Below are positions 1 to 8,199 of a stretch of 33,618 nucleotides of DNA, piece after piece (the stretch's first letter is position 1; the number at the start of each line of letters is the position of its first letter). Made by a program: the position numbers and the translations under genes. The notes under the pieces were generated by a model that did no database searches, was not told where the DNA came from, and was given only the letters and a program-made list of their open reading frames with translations. The DNA is from a virus, in the IMG/VR virus record IMGVR_UViG_3300043775_002233, positions 1-33,618 of that record. One strand, written 5' to 3'.

Positions 1-21
1 TAATACCAATTCTGTAACATA

Positions 22-28
22 TATTTAT
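22..28 (+). promoter_or_regulatory. TATTTAT promoter-like heptamer upstream of DNA polymerase
   Basis: TATTTAT lies 58 bases before the polymerase ATG. The same heptamer, in the sense orientation, precedes eleven other genes or gene pairs here. The bases just before it (CTGTAACATA) resemble those before the copy at 16998 (CTGTTACATC). If it acts as a -10 element, the transcript would start near position 35 and carry the small hairpin at 44-58 in its leader. The function is inferred from position only. Confidence 0.5.
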
Positions 29-43
29 TTAGACAAGGTAAAC

Positions 44-58
44 TCCGACGTGTTCGGA
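44..58 (+). promoter_or_regulatory. Small hairpin in the DNA polymerase leader
   Basis: TCCGA (44-48) and TCGGA (54-58) form a perfect 5-bp stem with loop CGTGT, 28 bases before the polymerase start codon. This is a G+C-rich spot in a very AT-rich leader. T4 and RB69 gp43 repress their own translation by binding a short hairpin in the gene 43 leader, so this is a candidate counterpart. The stem is short, and the distance to the start is larger than in T4. Confidence 0.35.
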
Positions 59-86
59 AGCTAATAAACCACTCTAAAAAAATATT

Positions 87-2816
87 ATGATACCAGCAGA
101 AGAAATTGAAGAATTTTTAAAGGGCTCTGACCCTGAACAGTACATAGTCAGTGTTGAATTTGACTACGTTAGTGACTCCATCTACAAAATTATTGAAGAC
201 CCTATAAAAGGGAAGATTGTTAAACGTGATACATTTATCCCATTTGCGTGGGTTGGTGATTTACGTGGTCTTAACTTTTATCAAGGTTCAAAGGGGTTAC
301 AAAAAGAAGCAATGTCCAAATACGGAATTGTTATTGAAAAATTAAAAACAGAAGAAAATAAAAGACTTGAAGAAGGTTTATCATTTATGGTTAAATCTTT
401 GAAGGGTTATAGAACATTATTACAATTTTTCCGTGATGGAGGAATTGACCCATATGGTGAAAAGGCGAAAGAAAAAGTTTTGATTCTTCCACCGATTGAA
501 CAATTTTTGATTCAAAAAGAAAAACGTCTTTTCAAAGGATTTGAAAGTTATGATGACGTAACCCGTTTTGTGTTTGACTTAGAAACTACCGCTTTGGAGC
601 CAAAAGATGGTAGAATATTCATGTTTGGATTAAAGACAAACAAAGGTTTTCACAAGGTTATTGAATGTGCTGACGAGGAACAAGAAAAACAAGGAATCAT
701 TGATTTTTTTAATTATATCCACGAAATCAAACCATCAATTATTGTATCATATAACGGATTTGCGTTTGACTGGAATTGGATATTTGAAAGAGCCAAAGCT
801 TTAGGATTGGACGTTAAGAAAATTTGTAAATCTCTTAACCCTGAAAAATCAATTACACAATCCAAAGGTTTATTAAAACTTGCAAATGAAATTGAGGATT
901 TTGTTCAAACATCAATTTGGGGTTATAATGTTATTGACGCATTGCACTCGGTAAGAAGAGCACAAGCAATTAACTCAAATATCAAATCAGCGGGTTTGAA
1001 ATACATTGTTCAATATTTGGAAGCTGAAGATGCTGACCGTATCTACATTGACCATACCGATATTGGTTCCATGTATGCCAAGAAAGAAGATTATTGGTTA
1101 AACATCCAAAACGGTAAGTACAAAAAATGTGGTGTTGATACAAAAGTTGATGAAGTGTGTGAAAGAAGAGATGACACCTATATTAAAACAACAGGTGATA
1201 ACATTGTTGAAAGATATCTTGACGATGACTTAATTGAGACATTAAGAGTTGATGAAGAGTTTAATCAGGGTTCATTCCTGTTGGCTTCTTTGGTTCCAAC
1301 AACATATCAAAGGATTGCCACGATGGGAACTGCAACACTTTGGGAAATCCAAATGAGAGCTTGGTCGTATAAACATGGACTTGCAATTCCCGCTAAACAA
1401 CAGAAACAAGACTTTGTTGGTGGATTGTCACGTTTGGTTAAAGTTGGATACTCAACCGATGTATTGAAACTTGACTTTAGTTCACTATATCCATCAATTC
1501 AGTTGGTTCACGATGTATTCCCTGATTGTGATATAACAGGAGTAATGAAAGGTATGTTAACATATTTTAGAAATGCTCGTATTATGTATAAACAATTAGC
1601 CGAAGAGTTTGAAAAGAGTGACCCAGTAAAATCTAAATCTTATGACCGTAAACAATTACCAATTAAGATTTTTATTAACTCAATGTTTGGAGCTTTATCA
1701 GCACCTCAAGTATTTCACTGGGGTGATATGAATCAGGGTGAAAGGATTACTTGTACAGGTAGACAATATCTACGTCAGATGATTAAGTTCTTTATGAATC
1801 GTGGATATGACCCGTTGGTTATGGATACGGATGGTGTGAACTTTTCATCACCTGTGAATGTTGAATCCCGTAAATACATTGGTAAAGGTTTGAATTGGAA
1901 AGTGGTTGAAGGTAAGGAATATATGGGTGCCGCAGCTGACATCGCAGAATATAATGACTTGTTCATGAAAGGTGAAATGGCTTTGGATAATGATGGTGTT
2001 TGGCCATCTTGTATTAACTTAGCACGTAAGAACTACGCTTTGATGACTGACAAGGGTAAAATTAAATTGGTTGGTAACACAATCAAATCAAAGAAATTAC
2101 CATTATATATTGAAGCGTTTTTGGACAAAGGAATCAAAATGTTATTGATGGGTGAAGGTCAACAATTTGTTGAGTGGTATTATGAATACTTAGAAAAAAT
2201 CTTTAACAAACAAATTCCATTAAAACAAATTGCTTCTCGCGCTAAAGTTAAAATTTCTATTGAGGATTACAAAGTAAGATGTGGTCAAAAAACCAAATCA
2301 GGAAGTATGATGTCAAGACAAGCTCATATGGAACTTATTATTCATGATGGTATTGCTGCTAACTTGGGTGATGTAATTTTTTATGTTAACAACGGTACAA
2401 AAGCATCACATGGTGATGTTGTCAAAAAAGTCGACTCATTGGTAATCAATGCGTATAGATTGGACAATGAGGAACTTGAAAGAAATCCCGATATGTTGGG
2501 TGAGTATAATATAGCGAGAGCAATAACAACATTTAACAAACGTATTGAACCTTTGATGGTTGTGTTTAAAGATGATGTTAGAGATTCTTTGATTATTGAT
2601 AACCCAAGTAAGAGGGAATTCTATACAAAAGAACAATGTCAATTAATCAATGGTCACCCTTTCGAGGATACCGACCAAGATAAATTGGTAGATGTTTTAA
2701 CGGTTTCTGAACAAGAAGTGAAGTTTTGGGATAGGGTTGGTATTAGTCCTGACTATATCTATGATTTAGCTGAAGATGGATGGGAACAAGAATTAGTCCA
2801 ATTTGAGACCGTCTGA
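87..2816 (+). CDS. 43: Family B DNA polymerase with 3'-5' exonuclease (T4 gp43-like)
   Basis: This is the replicative DNA polymerase of the phage, 909 residues (T4 gp43 has 898). The proofreading exonuclease comes first: Exo I FVFDLETT near residue 165, Exo II SYNGFAFDW near 225, and an Exo III-like Y-x3-D further on. The polymerase domain follows: motif A LDFSSLYPS with the metal-binding Asp at about 463, motif B KIFINSMFGA, and motif C MDTDGV with Asp 580 and 582. Motif C reads DTDG rather than the usual DTDS. The ATG at 87 follows an A-rich stretch without a Shine-Dalgarno sequence. The gene ends in TGA and its last 24 bases overlap the end of the convergent gene at 2793. It presumably works with the gp41 helicase and gp32 encoded at the far end of the window. 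The family assignment is firm. Confidence 0.97.
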   Translation: MIPAEEIEEFLKGSDPEQYIVSVEFDYVSDSIYKIIEDPIKGKIVKRDTFIPFAWVGDLRGLNFYQGSKGLQKEAMSKYGIVIEKLKTEENKRLEEGLSFMVKSLKGYRTLLQFFRDGGIDPYGEKAKEKVLILPPIEQFLIQKEKRLFKGFESYDDVTRFVFDLETTALEPKDGRIFMFGLKTNKGFHKVIECADEEQEKQGIIDFFNYIHEIKPSIIVSYNGFAFDWNWIFERAKALGLDVKKICKSLNPEKSITQSKGLLKLANEIEDFVQTSIWGYNVIDALHSVRRAQAINSNIKSAGLKYIVQYLEAEDADRIYIDHTDIGSMYAKKEDYWLNIQNGKYKKCGVDTKVDEVCERRDDTYIKTTGDNIVERYLDDDLIETLRVDEEFNQGSFLLASLVPTTYQRIATMGTATLWEIQMRAWSYKHGLAIPAKQQKQDFVGGLSRLVKVGYSTDVLKLDFSSLYPSIQLVHDVFPDCDITGVMKGMLTYFRNARIMYKQLAEEFEKSDPVKSKSYDRKQLPIKIFINSMFGALSAPQVFHWGDMNQGERITCTGRQYLRQMIKFFMNRGYDPLVMDTDGVNFSSPVNVESRKYIGKGLNWKVVEGKEYMGAAADIAEYNDLFMKGEMALDNDGVWPSCINLARKNYALMTDKGKIKLVGNTIKSKKLPLYIEAFLDKGIKMLLMGEGQQFVEWYYEYLEKIFNKQIPLKQIASRAKVKISIEDYKVRCGQKTKSGSMMSRQAHMELIIHDGIAANLGDVIFYVNNGTKASHGDVVKKVDSLVINAYRLDNEELERNPDMLGEYNIARAITTFNKRIEPLMVVFKDDVRDSLIIDNPSKREFYTKEQCQLINGHPFEDTDQDKLVDVLTVSEQEVKFWDRVGISPDYIYDLAEDGWEQELVQFETV

Positions 2817-3128
2817 AGATAAGATGTACCAGTTTCCACCTATAAAGTGAAACTCAACACAAGCACCTTTTCCAATTTCAACTTCATCATATTGTTCGTC
2901 AATTTTGCTCTTATCGGGTCTAATTGTAACTTTGGTAAGAGCTTTGACAACAATGTGGTCAGTTGTTTTACTATCTAATAACAAATCACAATGTTCAACA
3001 GTTTTAATCACAATTGCGTATTCACCTGTTGTTGTGTAATTTGATTCGGAAATTAAAGCGACCTCAGATGTTTTTACTTCAATTCCGTTAATAATTTTTT
3101 TACTCGGTATACTCCTTAATATTGGCAT
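2793..3128 (-). CDS. Small beta-rich protein, possible virion domain
   Basis: A 111-residue protein that I do not recognise with certainty. It is rich in alternating hydrophobic and polar residues. Its C-terminal half (VKALTKVTIRPD, then GKGACVEFHFIGGNWYIL) has the pattern seen in small beta-sandwich modules of phage fibre and decoration proteins, which typically end in a 'x-G-x-W-x-I' strand. It starts with ATG four bases after the stop of the gp13-like gene and so is probably co-transcribed with it. Its 3' end overlaps the polymerase gene by 24 bases in a tail-to-tail arrangement. A structural role is inferred from the fold pattern and from its neighbour, not demonstrated. Confidence 0.75.
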   Translation of the reverse strand: MPILRSIPSKKIINGIEVKTSEVALISESNYTTTGEYAIVIKTVEHCDLLLDSKTTDHIVVKALTKVTIRPDKSKIDEQYDEVEIGKGACVEFHFIGGNWYILSSDGLKLD

Positions 3129-3132
3129 AAAA

Positions 3133-4248
3133 TTAAATTACATTATAGGGACTTGGGAACGCTCTATATTTTAATTGTTTATTTAGGTTTTCAGCAATTA
3201 AGGCTTCCTTTTCCATTTGTTTTACAGGACTTAATCTTTCAAGACGAAGTTTTAATTCTTCTTCAAGTTTAAGTCTTTCGTCTTTTGCTTCAGTTAATAA
3301 AGATGTATAGTCTAACGTTAGTTCGGAGTCAGGGGTTTTAAGGTTTCCACTATATTTACCCCAAATACGTCCTAATGTTTCTTTACAATAAGCGGTAAAC
3401 CATCTTCTAACCCATTGTTGTGCGGGTGTATTAAGGTCCTGCCAATTTAACGCTTCTAATGGTATGTCAGATGGTAATCTAACAATGTCAGGATTTGCGG
3501 CCAAACAATCATCACGGTCACCATCAGTATCGTAGTACCAATACCAACATCTATATTCGTTAAATCCAATATTCGAAAAATCAAATCTTCCACCAGGTGT
3601 GTTGTATAAATGTAATGCTTTTTTTCCTTCAGGCAGTGCTGTAATTCTATATGTTAAATCACCAACAATCATTCTTTGTTTGAGATTTCTATCTGCCATT
3701 CTTAACACAACGTCAAACGCTGGCATCATAAAATAACTTCCACTCGCACCAAATTGTGCAAATCCGCCAGGACCACCTAATCCAGTTCCACCAAATCCAC
3801 CAAATCCACCCATAAATGGGTCGAATAATGAATTGTTTAATTCGGCTCTCATGAACCATAAAAGTTCATTAATTTCACGACCCTTAGGTATTTCATAAAT
3901 TTGTTGGTTTGGAACCAAATCAACATAATCTTTTTTAAGTACCCAATCACCACCAGCTTGTAATCCAACTATCTTTGAATATGCGTAAGTGTATTGTGTT
4001 TCCCAATCTAAACTTCTTTTGGTAAGTGCCCTTGTTAAAGACTGTTCGTCAAGGTTCAGTCCATATAATGAAGTCCATTGTGCTTCAATTAACCAATCTA
4101 AAATATATTGTTCGTAATCCCCAATCGCAAGTTCTAATAATGAGTCCATTTGCTCATCTTCTAACTCAACACCTCTAACAGGTGCACCAAGAAGGGCTTT
4201 AATTCTTCTATAGAGTTTACTTCTTTCTGGTTCTACAATAATTGCCAT
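3133..4248 (-). CDS. 13: Neck protein, T4 gp13-like
   Basis: A 371-residue protein whose N-terminus (ALLGAPVRGVELEDEQ, then a helix with DYEQYILDW) matches the start of T4-like gp13 neck proteins, which open with a 'LGAPV.....DEQ' element and a helix. gp13 and gp14 close the filled head and form the tail-docking site. Residues 147-170 form a very glycine-rich loop (GGFGGFGGTGLGGPGG), possibly a flexible insertion. The frame can be extended to a TTG at 4266 that overlaps the upstream stop codon. I prefer the ATG at 4248 because AAAGAAG precedes it directly and because the conserved region begins soon after. It lies 14 bases downstream of the superoxide dismutase gene. It is on the opposite strand from the gp14-like gene and separated from it by two genes. 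Confidence 0.7.
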   Translation of the reverse strand: MAIIVEPERSKLYRRIKALLGAPVRGVELEDEQMDSLLELAIGDYEQYILDWLIEAQWTSLYGLNLDEQSLTRALTKRSLDWETQYTYAYSKIVGLQAGGDWVLKKDYVDLVPNQQIYEIPKGREINELLWFMRAELNNSLFDPFMGGFGGFGGTGLGGPGGFAQFGASGSYFMMPAFDVVLRMADRNLKQRMIVGDLTYRITALPEGKKALHLYNTPGGRFDFSNIGFNEYRCWYWYYDTDGDRDDCLAANPDIVRLPSDIPLEALNWQDLNTPAQQWVRRWFTAYCKETLGRIWGKYSGNLKTPDSELTLDYTSLLTEAKDERLKLEEELKLRLERLSPVKQMEKEALIAENLNKQLKYRAFPSPYNVI

Positions 4249-4255
4249 CTTCTTT

Positions 4256-4262
4256 ATAAATA
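4256..4262 (-). promoter_or_regulatory. TATTTAT promoter-like heptamer before the gp13-like gene
   Basis: On the minus strand the heptamer directly follows the TGA of the superoxide dismutase gene. It stands 7 bases before the ATG at 4248 and accounts for half of the 14-base gap between the genes. A transcript begun here would have almost no leader. Confidence 0.45.
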
Positions 4263-5825
4263 TCAAATATCTCCAAATATGTTTGATTTTGGAAATACAT
4301 AATTACCATCAATAATTTTTGTATTTTGATTTTTGAATACGACTGTCTTGTTTTTATTATTAAAAACTAAATAATCAGTTTTGTATTGTTTTGGTGCGCT
4401 AGCTCCGAACACCATAACACTATCATCATTAAAATCTTTTACACCACTAAATGGTTTAATTTGTGCTGTCAATCTTTGACCATCTTTATTAATAATCGCA
4501 TCAACACCCGAAATCATATCTTCTTCAGAACCCAATCCACCAATTTTGTGAACGTCTTCAGTTCCGAATATTTTTCTTAATGCAATAACAGTAATATCTT
4601 CTCTTTCCTCACCTTTGGAATCGGTTTGTACTAATTTCTGTACAATATTTTGAAAAGTTTTAGATGTTGACAAGTTAAAGATTCGGTCTCTTAAATCATA
4701 AAGATATTTTGTAAATCTGTCAACTTCTTTAATTTGTGCAAATTTATCTTTATCCCTAAATGATATAGGTTTTATATTATTTTTAATTAAATAAAAATTT
4801 AAATCATTCATCAAAATACAAAACGAACTGTAATTTGTATTTAATTTGTTAATAACTGAACGACCTGGTTTTCCGTAATTATAAATTCCTGACATTGAAC
4901 CTGGTTCATATTGGTCTTTTTCAAACCAATATTCAGAAAATTTTTCTTTCATGATTGTGTTGATTGTATTCATGAATTTATATTTTACTTGTGTGTTCAT
5001 TGAAAACATTTTGTTTATTTCTTTAACCTCTGTTGTTGAACAACCTATACTTTCTCTTGTTTCAACAAGTAATTCACCAGCTAACTTTTCTTCGTTAAGT
5101 TTTTTTTCGTTTTTAGATATAAGAAGTGTGTTAACAAAGTCCCAATTAATAACTGAGAAAAATTTTCCTATGTATTCATCTTTTTTGTTTTGGTATCTTA
5201 AATAATATGCGTGTTCCCACAAATCAAGACCCAATATTGGATATCCACCATCTTTGACGGTATTCATTAATGGGTTATCTTGGTTTGATGTCGTAACAAT
5301 TTTTAATTTACCTTGACCATTAATTACCAACCAACACCATCCTGAGCCAAAATTCTTTTGTGCTTTTTCCGTGAATTGTTTTTTGAATTCTTCGTAAGAA
5401 CCAAAGTCTTTTTTAATTTTTTCTTCTACAGGACCGCTAATGGTTTGTTTCTTTGGCGATAACATTTTCCAAAACAAAGCGTGGTTAAACGCACCACCCG
5501 CATTGTTTTTAACAGTTTTGTTATATCTTGAAATACCTTTTACAATTTCTTCAAGTTCAGCATCGGCACCTTTAAGATTTGCAAGTGCGGAATTTAATTT
5601 TTCAACATACCCTTTATAATGTTTGTTGTAATGAACATTCATTGTTTTTGGGTCAATAAATCTACCAAGTGATGAATATGAATATGGTAATCTTTCAATC
5701 CCAATTTTTTTCATTTCATTAATAATCTCTTTTTGTTCGTTTTGTATTGATTCTTGTAGGTCTTCGTTGGTAGTTAATTTGTCTTCTAATTCTTCAATTT
5801 CGGCTTTTAATTTTTTAAATTTCAT
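4263..5825 (-). CDS. Mn-type superoxide dismutase fused to a nuclease-like domain
   Basis: A 520-residue protein of three parts. Residues 1-45 are charged and helical, probably a coiled coil. Residues 46-235 are a complete Fe/Mn superoxide dismutase, which turns superoxide into oxygen and peroxide. All four metal ligands are present: His65 (VHYNKHYKGYV), His115 (FNHALFW), Asp201 and His205 (LDLWEHAYY). The active-site Tyr73 and gate His69 are also kept. Gly111 and Gln182 (SNQDNP) are the combination typical of Mn enzymes. Residues 240-400 are mostly helical. Residues 400-520 look like a PD-(D/E)XK nuclease core: Asp442 (SGVDAII), then Gln455-x-Lys457 (TAQIKPF), a QxK variant known from Mrr-type enzymes, followed by short beta strands. 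Ordinary superoxide dismutases have about 200 residues. The dismutase assignment is firm; the nuclease part is inferred. It lies between the SNF2 helicase and the gp13-like gene. Confidence 0.9.
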   Translation of the reverse strand: MKFKKLKAEIEELEDKLTTNEDLQESIQNEQKEIINEMKKIGIERLPYSYSSLGRFIDPKTMNVHYNKHYKGYVEKLNSALANLKGADAELEEIVKGISRYNKTVKNNAGGAFNHALFWKMLSPKKQTISGPVEEKIKKDFGSYEEFKKQFTEKAQKNFGSGWCWLVINGQGKLKIVTTSNQDNPLMNTVKDGGYPILGLDLWEHAYYLRYQNKKDEYIGKFFSVINWDFVNTLLISKNEKKLNEEKLAGELLVETRESIGCSTTEVKEINKMFSMNTQVKYKFMNTINTIMKEKFSEYWFEKDQYEPGSMSGIYNYGKPGRSVINKLNTNYSSFCILMNDLNFYLIKNNIKPISFRDKDKFAQIKEVDRFTKYLYDLRDRIFNLSTSKTFQNIVQKLVQTDSKGEEREDITVIALRKIFGTEDVHKIGGLGSEEDMISGVDAIINKDGQRLTAQIKPFSGVKDFNDDSVMVFGASAPKQYKTDYLVFNNKNKTVVFKNQNTKIIDGNYVFPKSNIFGDI

Positions 5826-5841
5826 AATCTATCATTATCTT

Positions 5842-5852
5842 ATAAATAAATA
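5842..5852 (-). promoter_or_regulatory. Double TATTTAT element before the superoxide dismutase gene
   Basis: The minus strand reads TATTTATTTAT, two overlapping copies of the heptamer, in the 41-base gap between the SNF2 helicase stop and the superoxide dismutase ATG. The nearer copy ends 16 bases before the start codon. The plus strand of this spot reads TATAAATA, the T4 late promoter sequence, but that orientation points away from the gene. Confidence 0.45.
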
Positions 5853-5866
5853 GATTTTCAAAAAAC

Positions 5867-7633
5867 TTACCTCTTACCAAAAATTTGATTCATAATTTCT
5901 TGTACAATCTCTGCCCTGCCCACGTTATCCCCCATTACGGTTTCAAAAATATTTTTCTTTTTATTGAGAATATCATAAATTGTACCCTCAATAGTATTTT
6001 CAAATATTGGATAATATACCGATACGTTTGATTTTTGTCCGTATCTATAACTTCGGTCTTCAGCTTGTGCGTGGTCTGATGGAACAAATGATAAATCATT
6101 CATAATAACCGCCTCAGCGGCAGTAAGTGTTATACCAACACCCGCAGCTTTTAAGTTACCAACAAACACTTTTATTTTTTCATTGTTTTGAAATTCGTCA
6201 ACAGCGTTTTGTCTTTTTGCTGGTGAACATGAACCATCCAAGTAAACGGCTTGTTTGCCAAAATGTTCATAAATCTTATTTAAGGAATCGGTAAAGTTTG
6301 TGAAAACTATTACTTTTTTATCTTGTTCTAATATGTTCTCAACCAATTCAATGGTTGAGCGTATTTTTTCTTGTGCAATTACCTGACGTACTTTTGTTAA
6401 CTTGGTAAATTGAACGGTTAATGATGAACTCTCATCGGTATTTTTTTCATACCAATCAAAATACTCACCCATTAATTCTTCATATTCTTTTGATTTTAAT
6501 CTCAAATAAACGGGGGTGATAATTTTATCAGGTAAATCTAATACATCTGTTTTTAATCTTCTTAATACTTGTCTTGTTGTTCGGTCTCTTAACTCTTCTA
6601 AATTTGAAGCCCCCATAACATTCCAAACTTTTCTATTGCCAACTTTGAATTGGTATCCATTACAATATCTAACAACATACGCCATCCAATTTGCCGCAAC
6701 GGGTGATTCAATAAGTTCCAACAAATTAAAATAATTCATTGGTCGTGATGTCATTGGTGTACCCGTTAACAACCACAATCTGTCAACCCCCTTCACAAAG
6801 TCGTTGATTAATTTTGTTCTTTGTGCGGTTTTATTTTGAATATAATGTGCTTCATCAATAATAACCAAATCAAAATTACTTTTTAAAACACGAGAGTTGT
6901 CCCTATCTTTTGGGTCGTGAAAGTTTTTTAGAATGTCGTAATTAACAATTACAAAATCAGCATCCTCATATCTTTTACTTCCGCAGATATATGTTGAGCG
7001 TTTTGTGTAATTTTCAATTTCTCTTTGCCAGTTAATCTTTAATGACGCAGGACAAATAATTAAAACTCTTTTGGCTTCAGTTTCCAACGCCGCCACGATG
7101 GTTGATGTTGTCTTACCCAATCCCATATCATCAGCCAAAATAAACCTTTTCGTTTTTACAAGTTTTTCTACCGCCTCAACTTGGTGTGAAAGAAGTGGTC
7201 TATGTGAATACTTTGAATAATCAATTTCTTTATAGTATTGTTCAGGGTTTTTAATGATTGCTGCTTTTGGTAACCAAAAATCTGTTAAAGGTTCGCTATC
7301 AAAAAAACGACCCCAAATATGATAAGACTTATCTTTTTCAACTAATAACTTTTCAATCCACACTTGTTTTGGTGGAACTGTATATAATTTTTCGTTTGAT
7401 ATTTTTTCAGAAAAATAATCATCCAATTCAACCCATTTTTTTGCAACTTTTGGTGTTGTGTTTGAGTGGTTTAAAATGTATTCACATTGACTTCTTGTTG
7501 GAATACCACGTTTGTTTGGGTTGAAAATACCTTTTAATTTTAGGATATAGTTATTTGCACCCTGATAATCATGTAAGGTATTAAGGGCCTTTTGTTCTAA
7601 TAATCCAGAGTTTTCAATTATGGGGTTTTCCAA
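5867..7633 (-). CDS. SNF2-family helicase/ATPase
   Basis: A 588-residue superfamily 2 helicase of the SNF2 type, an ATP-driven DNA translocase. It has motif I DDMGLGKTT (168-176), motif Ia ICPASLKINW (193-202), motif II DEAH (260-263) and motif III LTGTP (289-293). The C-terminal RecA-like lobe has VIVFTNF and ends in motif VI, EDRSYRYGQ, at about 525-533. The compact layout resembles SMARCAL1-like annealing helicases. In T4 the helicase UvsW remodels forks and recombination intermediates, and this enzyme may fill that role, though it is not a UvsW orthologue by motif style. The first 130 residues are probably a DNA-binding extension. The start is TTG at 7633: an in-frame stop lies five codons upstream and there is no nearby ATG. 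It diverges from the gp14-like gene across 53 bases and stands first in a minus-strand group with the superoxide dismutase gene. Confidence 0.93.
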   Translation of the reverse strand: MENPIIENSGLLEQKALNTLHDYQGANNYILKLKGIFNPNKRGIPTRSQCEYILNHSNTTPKVAKKWVELDDYFSEKISNEKLYTVPPKQVWIEKLLVEKDKSYHIWGRFFDSEPLTDFWLPKAAIIKNPEQYYKEIDYSKYSHRPLLSHQVEAVEKLVKTKRFILADDMGLGKTTSTIVAALETEAKRVLIICPASLKINWQREIENYTKRSTYICGSKRYEDADFVIVNYDILKNFHDPKDRDNSRVLKSNFDLVIIDEAHYIQNKTAQRTKLINDFVKGVDRLWLLTGTPMTSRPMNYFNLLELIESPVAANWMAYVVRYCNGYQFKVGNRKVWNVMGASNLEELRDRTTRQVLRRLKTDVLDLPDKIITPVYLRLKSKEYEELMGEYFDWYEKNTDESSSLTVQFTKLTKVRQVIAQEKIRSTIELVENILEQDKKVIVFTNFTDSLNKIYEHFGKQAVYLDGSCSPAKRQNAVDEFQNNEKIKVFVGNLKAAGVGITLTAAEAVIMNDLSFVPSDHAQAEDRSYRYGQKSNVSVYYPIFENTIEGTIYDILNKKKNIFETVMGDNVGRAEIVQEIMNQIFGKR

Positions 7634-7674
7634 ATCAAAATAGTTTTAATAAAGAAATATAATCAATTTTATTG

Positions 7675-7681
7675 TATTTAT
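7675..7681 (+). promoter_or_regulatory. TATTTAT promoter-like heptamer before the gp14-like gene
   Basis: The heptamer ends only five bases (CAATA) before the ATG at 7687, in the short divergent region between the SNF2 helicase and the gp14-like gene. If it is a -10 element, transcription would start at or next to the ATG, giving a leaderless message. Confidence 0.5.
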
Positions 7682-7686
7682 CAATA

Positions 7687-8199
7687 ATGACAAATAAAGT
7701 ACCAATTACACGAATATCCAAATTCTTTGGTGAACAGGATTTTAACCTAAATATATCTATGGGTGAGGAATGGTTGTACGGTGATATGAACTTTACATTG
7801 GTTTTATATCGTGTTGACAAGAGTAAAACAAATCAAGATGATGTATATGGTGAGGCGTTAACAGATTCGGTGTCTTATTTGGCACCTGTTGAAATTAAAG
7901 CGTTTGTTAAAATCGAAGCACCAAGTCAAGCGACTTTTGGTAATTCAAAATTAAGTCAAACTGAACCAGGTAATTTGATTATGAGTGTATATCTTCACTA
8001 TTTGGAAGAAGAAGCAATTACAATTTCATATGGTGATTACATTGGATATCCTGAAACCGAAAGTAGGATGAGATATTATTCTGTTGCAGATGACGGAAGA
8101 ATTGTTTCGGACAATAAACACACATATGGTGGATACAAACCATTTTATAGAACATTTGTTTGTACACCTGTCAGTGAAGACGAATTTAAAGGAATATAA
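7687..8199 (+). CDS. 14: Neck protein, T4 gp14-like
   Basis: A 170-residue protein. The region VYGEALTDSVSYLAPVEIKAF, the FGNSKLSQ segment and the late ISYGDYIGYPETES...RYYSV block follow the plan of gp14-like neck proteins. These have a 'YGE' segment, an 'FG' segment and a 'GD.I..P' strand before the terminal beta strands. T4 gp14 is longer (256 residues), so the match is by pattern only. The frame also opens with a TTG at 7672, inside the promoter-like heptamer; I chose the ATG at 7687. Its TAA overlaps the next ATG by one base (TAATG), indicating coupled translation with the gp15-like protein. A generic head-closure protein is the alternative. Confidence 0.65.
   Translation: MTNKVPITRISKFFGEQDFNLNISMGEEWLYGDMNFTLVLYRVDKSKTNQDDVYGEALTDSVSYLAPVEIKAFVKIEAPSQATFGNSKLSQTEPGNLIMSVYLHYLEEEAITISYGDYIGYPETESRMRYYSVADDGRIVSDNKHTYGGYKPFYRTFVCTPVSEDEFKGI

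Noticed and set aside
4386-5205. Plus-strand open frames inside the superoxide dismutase gene
   Set aside because: They are antisense to a well-supported coding region with conserved active-site residues, and have low-complexity composition and no leader signals.
5841-5848. Exact T4 late promoter TATAAATA on the plus strand
   Set aside because: It points into the 3' end of the minus-strand helicase gene. The reverse-strand reading as TATTTAT fits the orientation of the superoxide dismutase gene better, as at 4255-4262.
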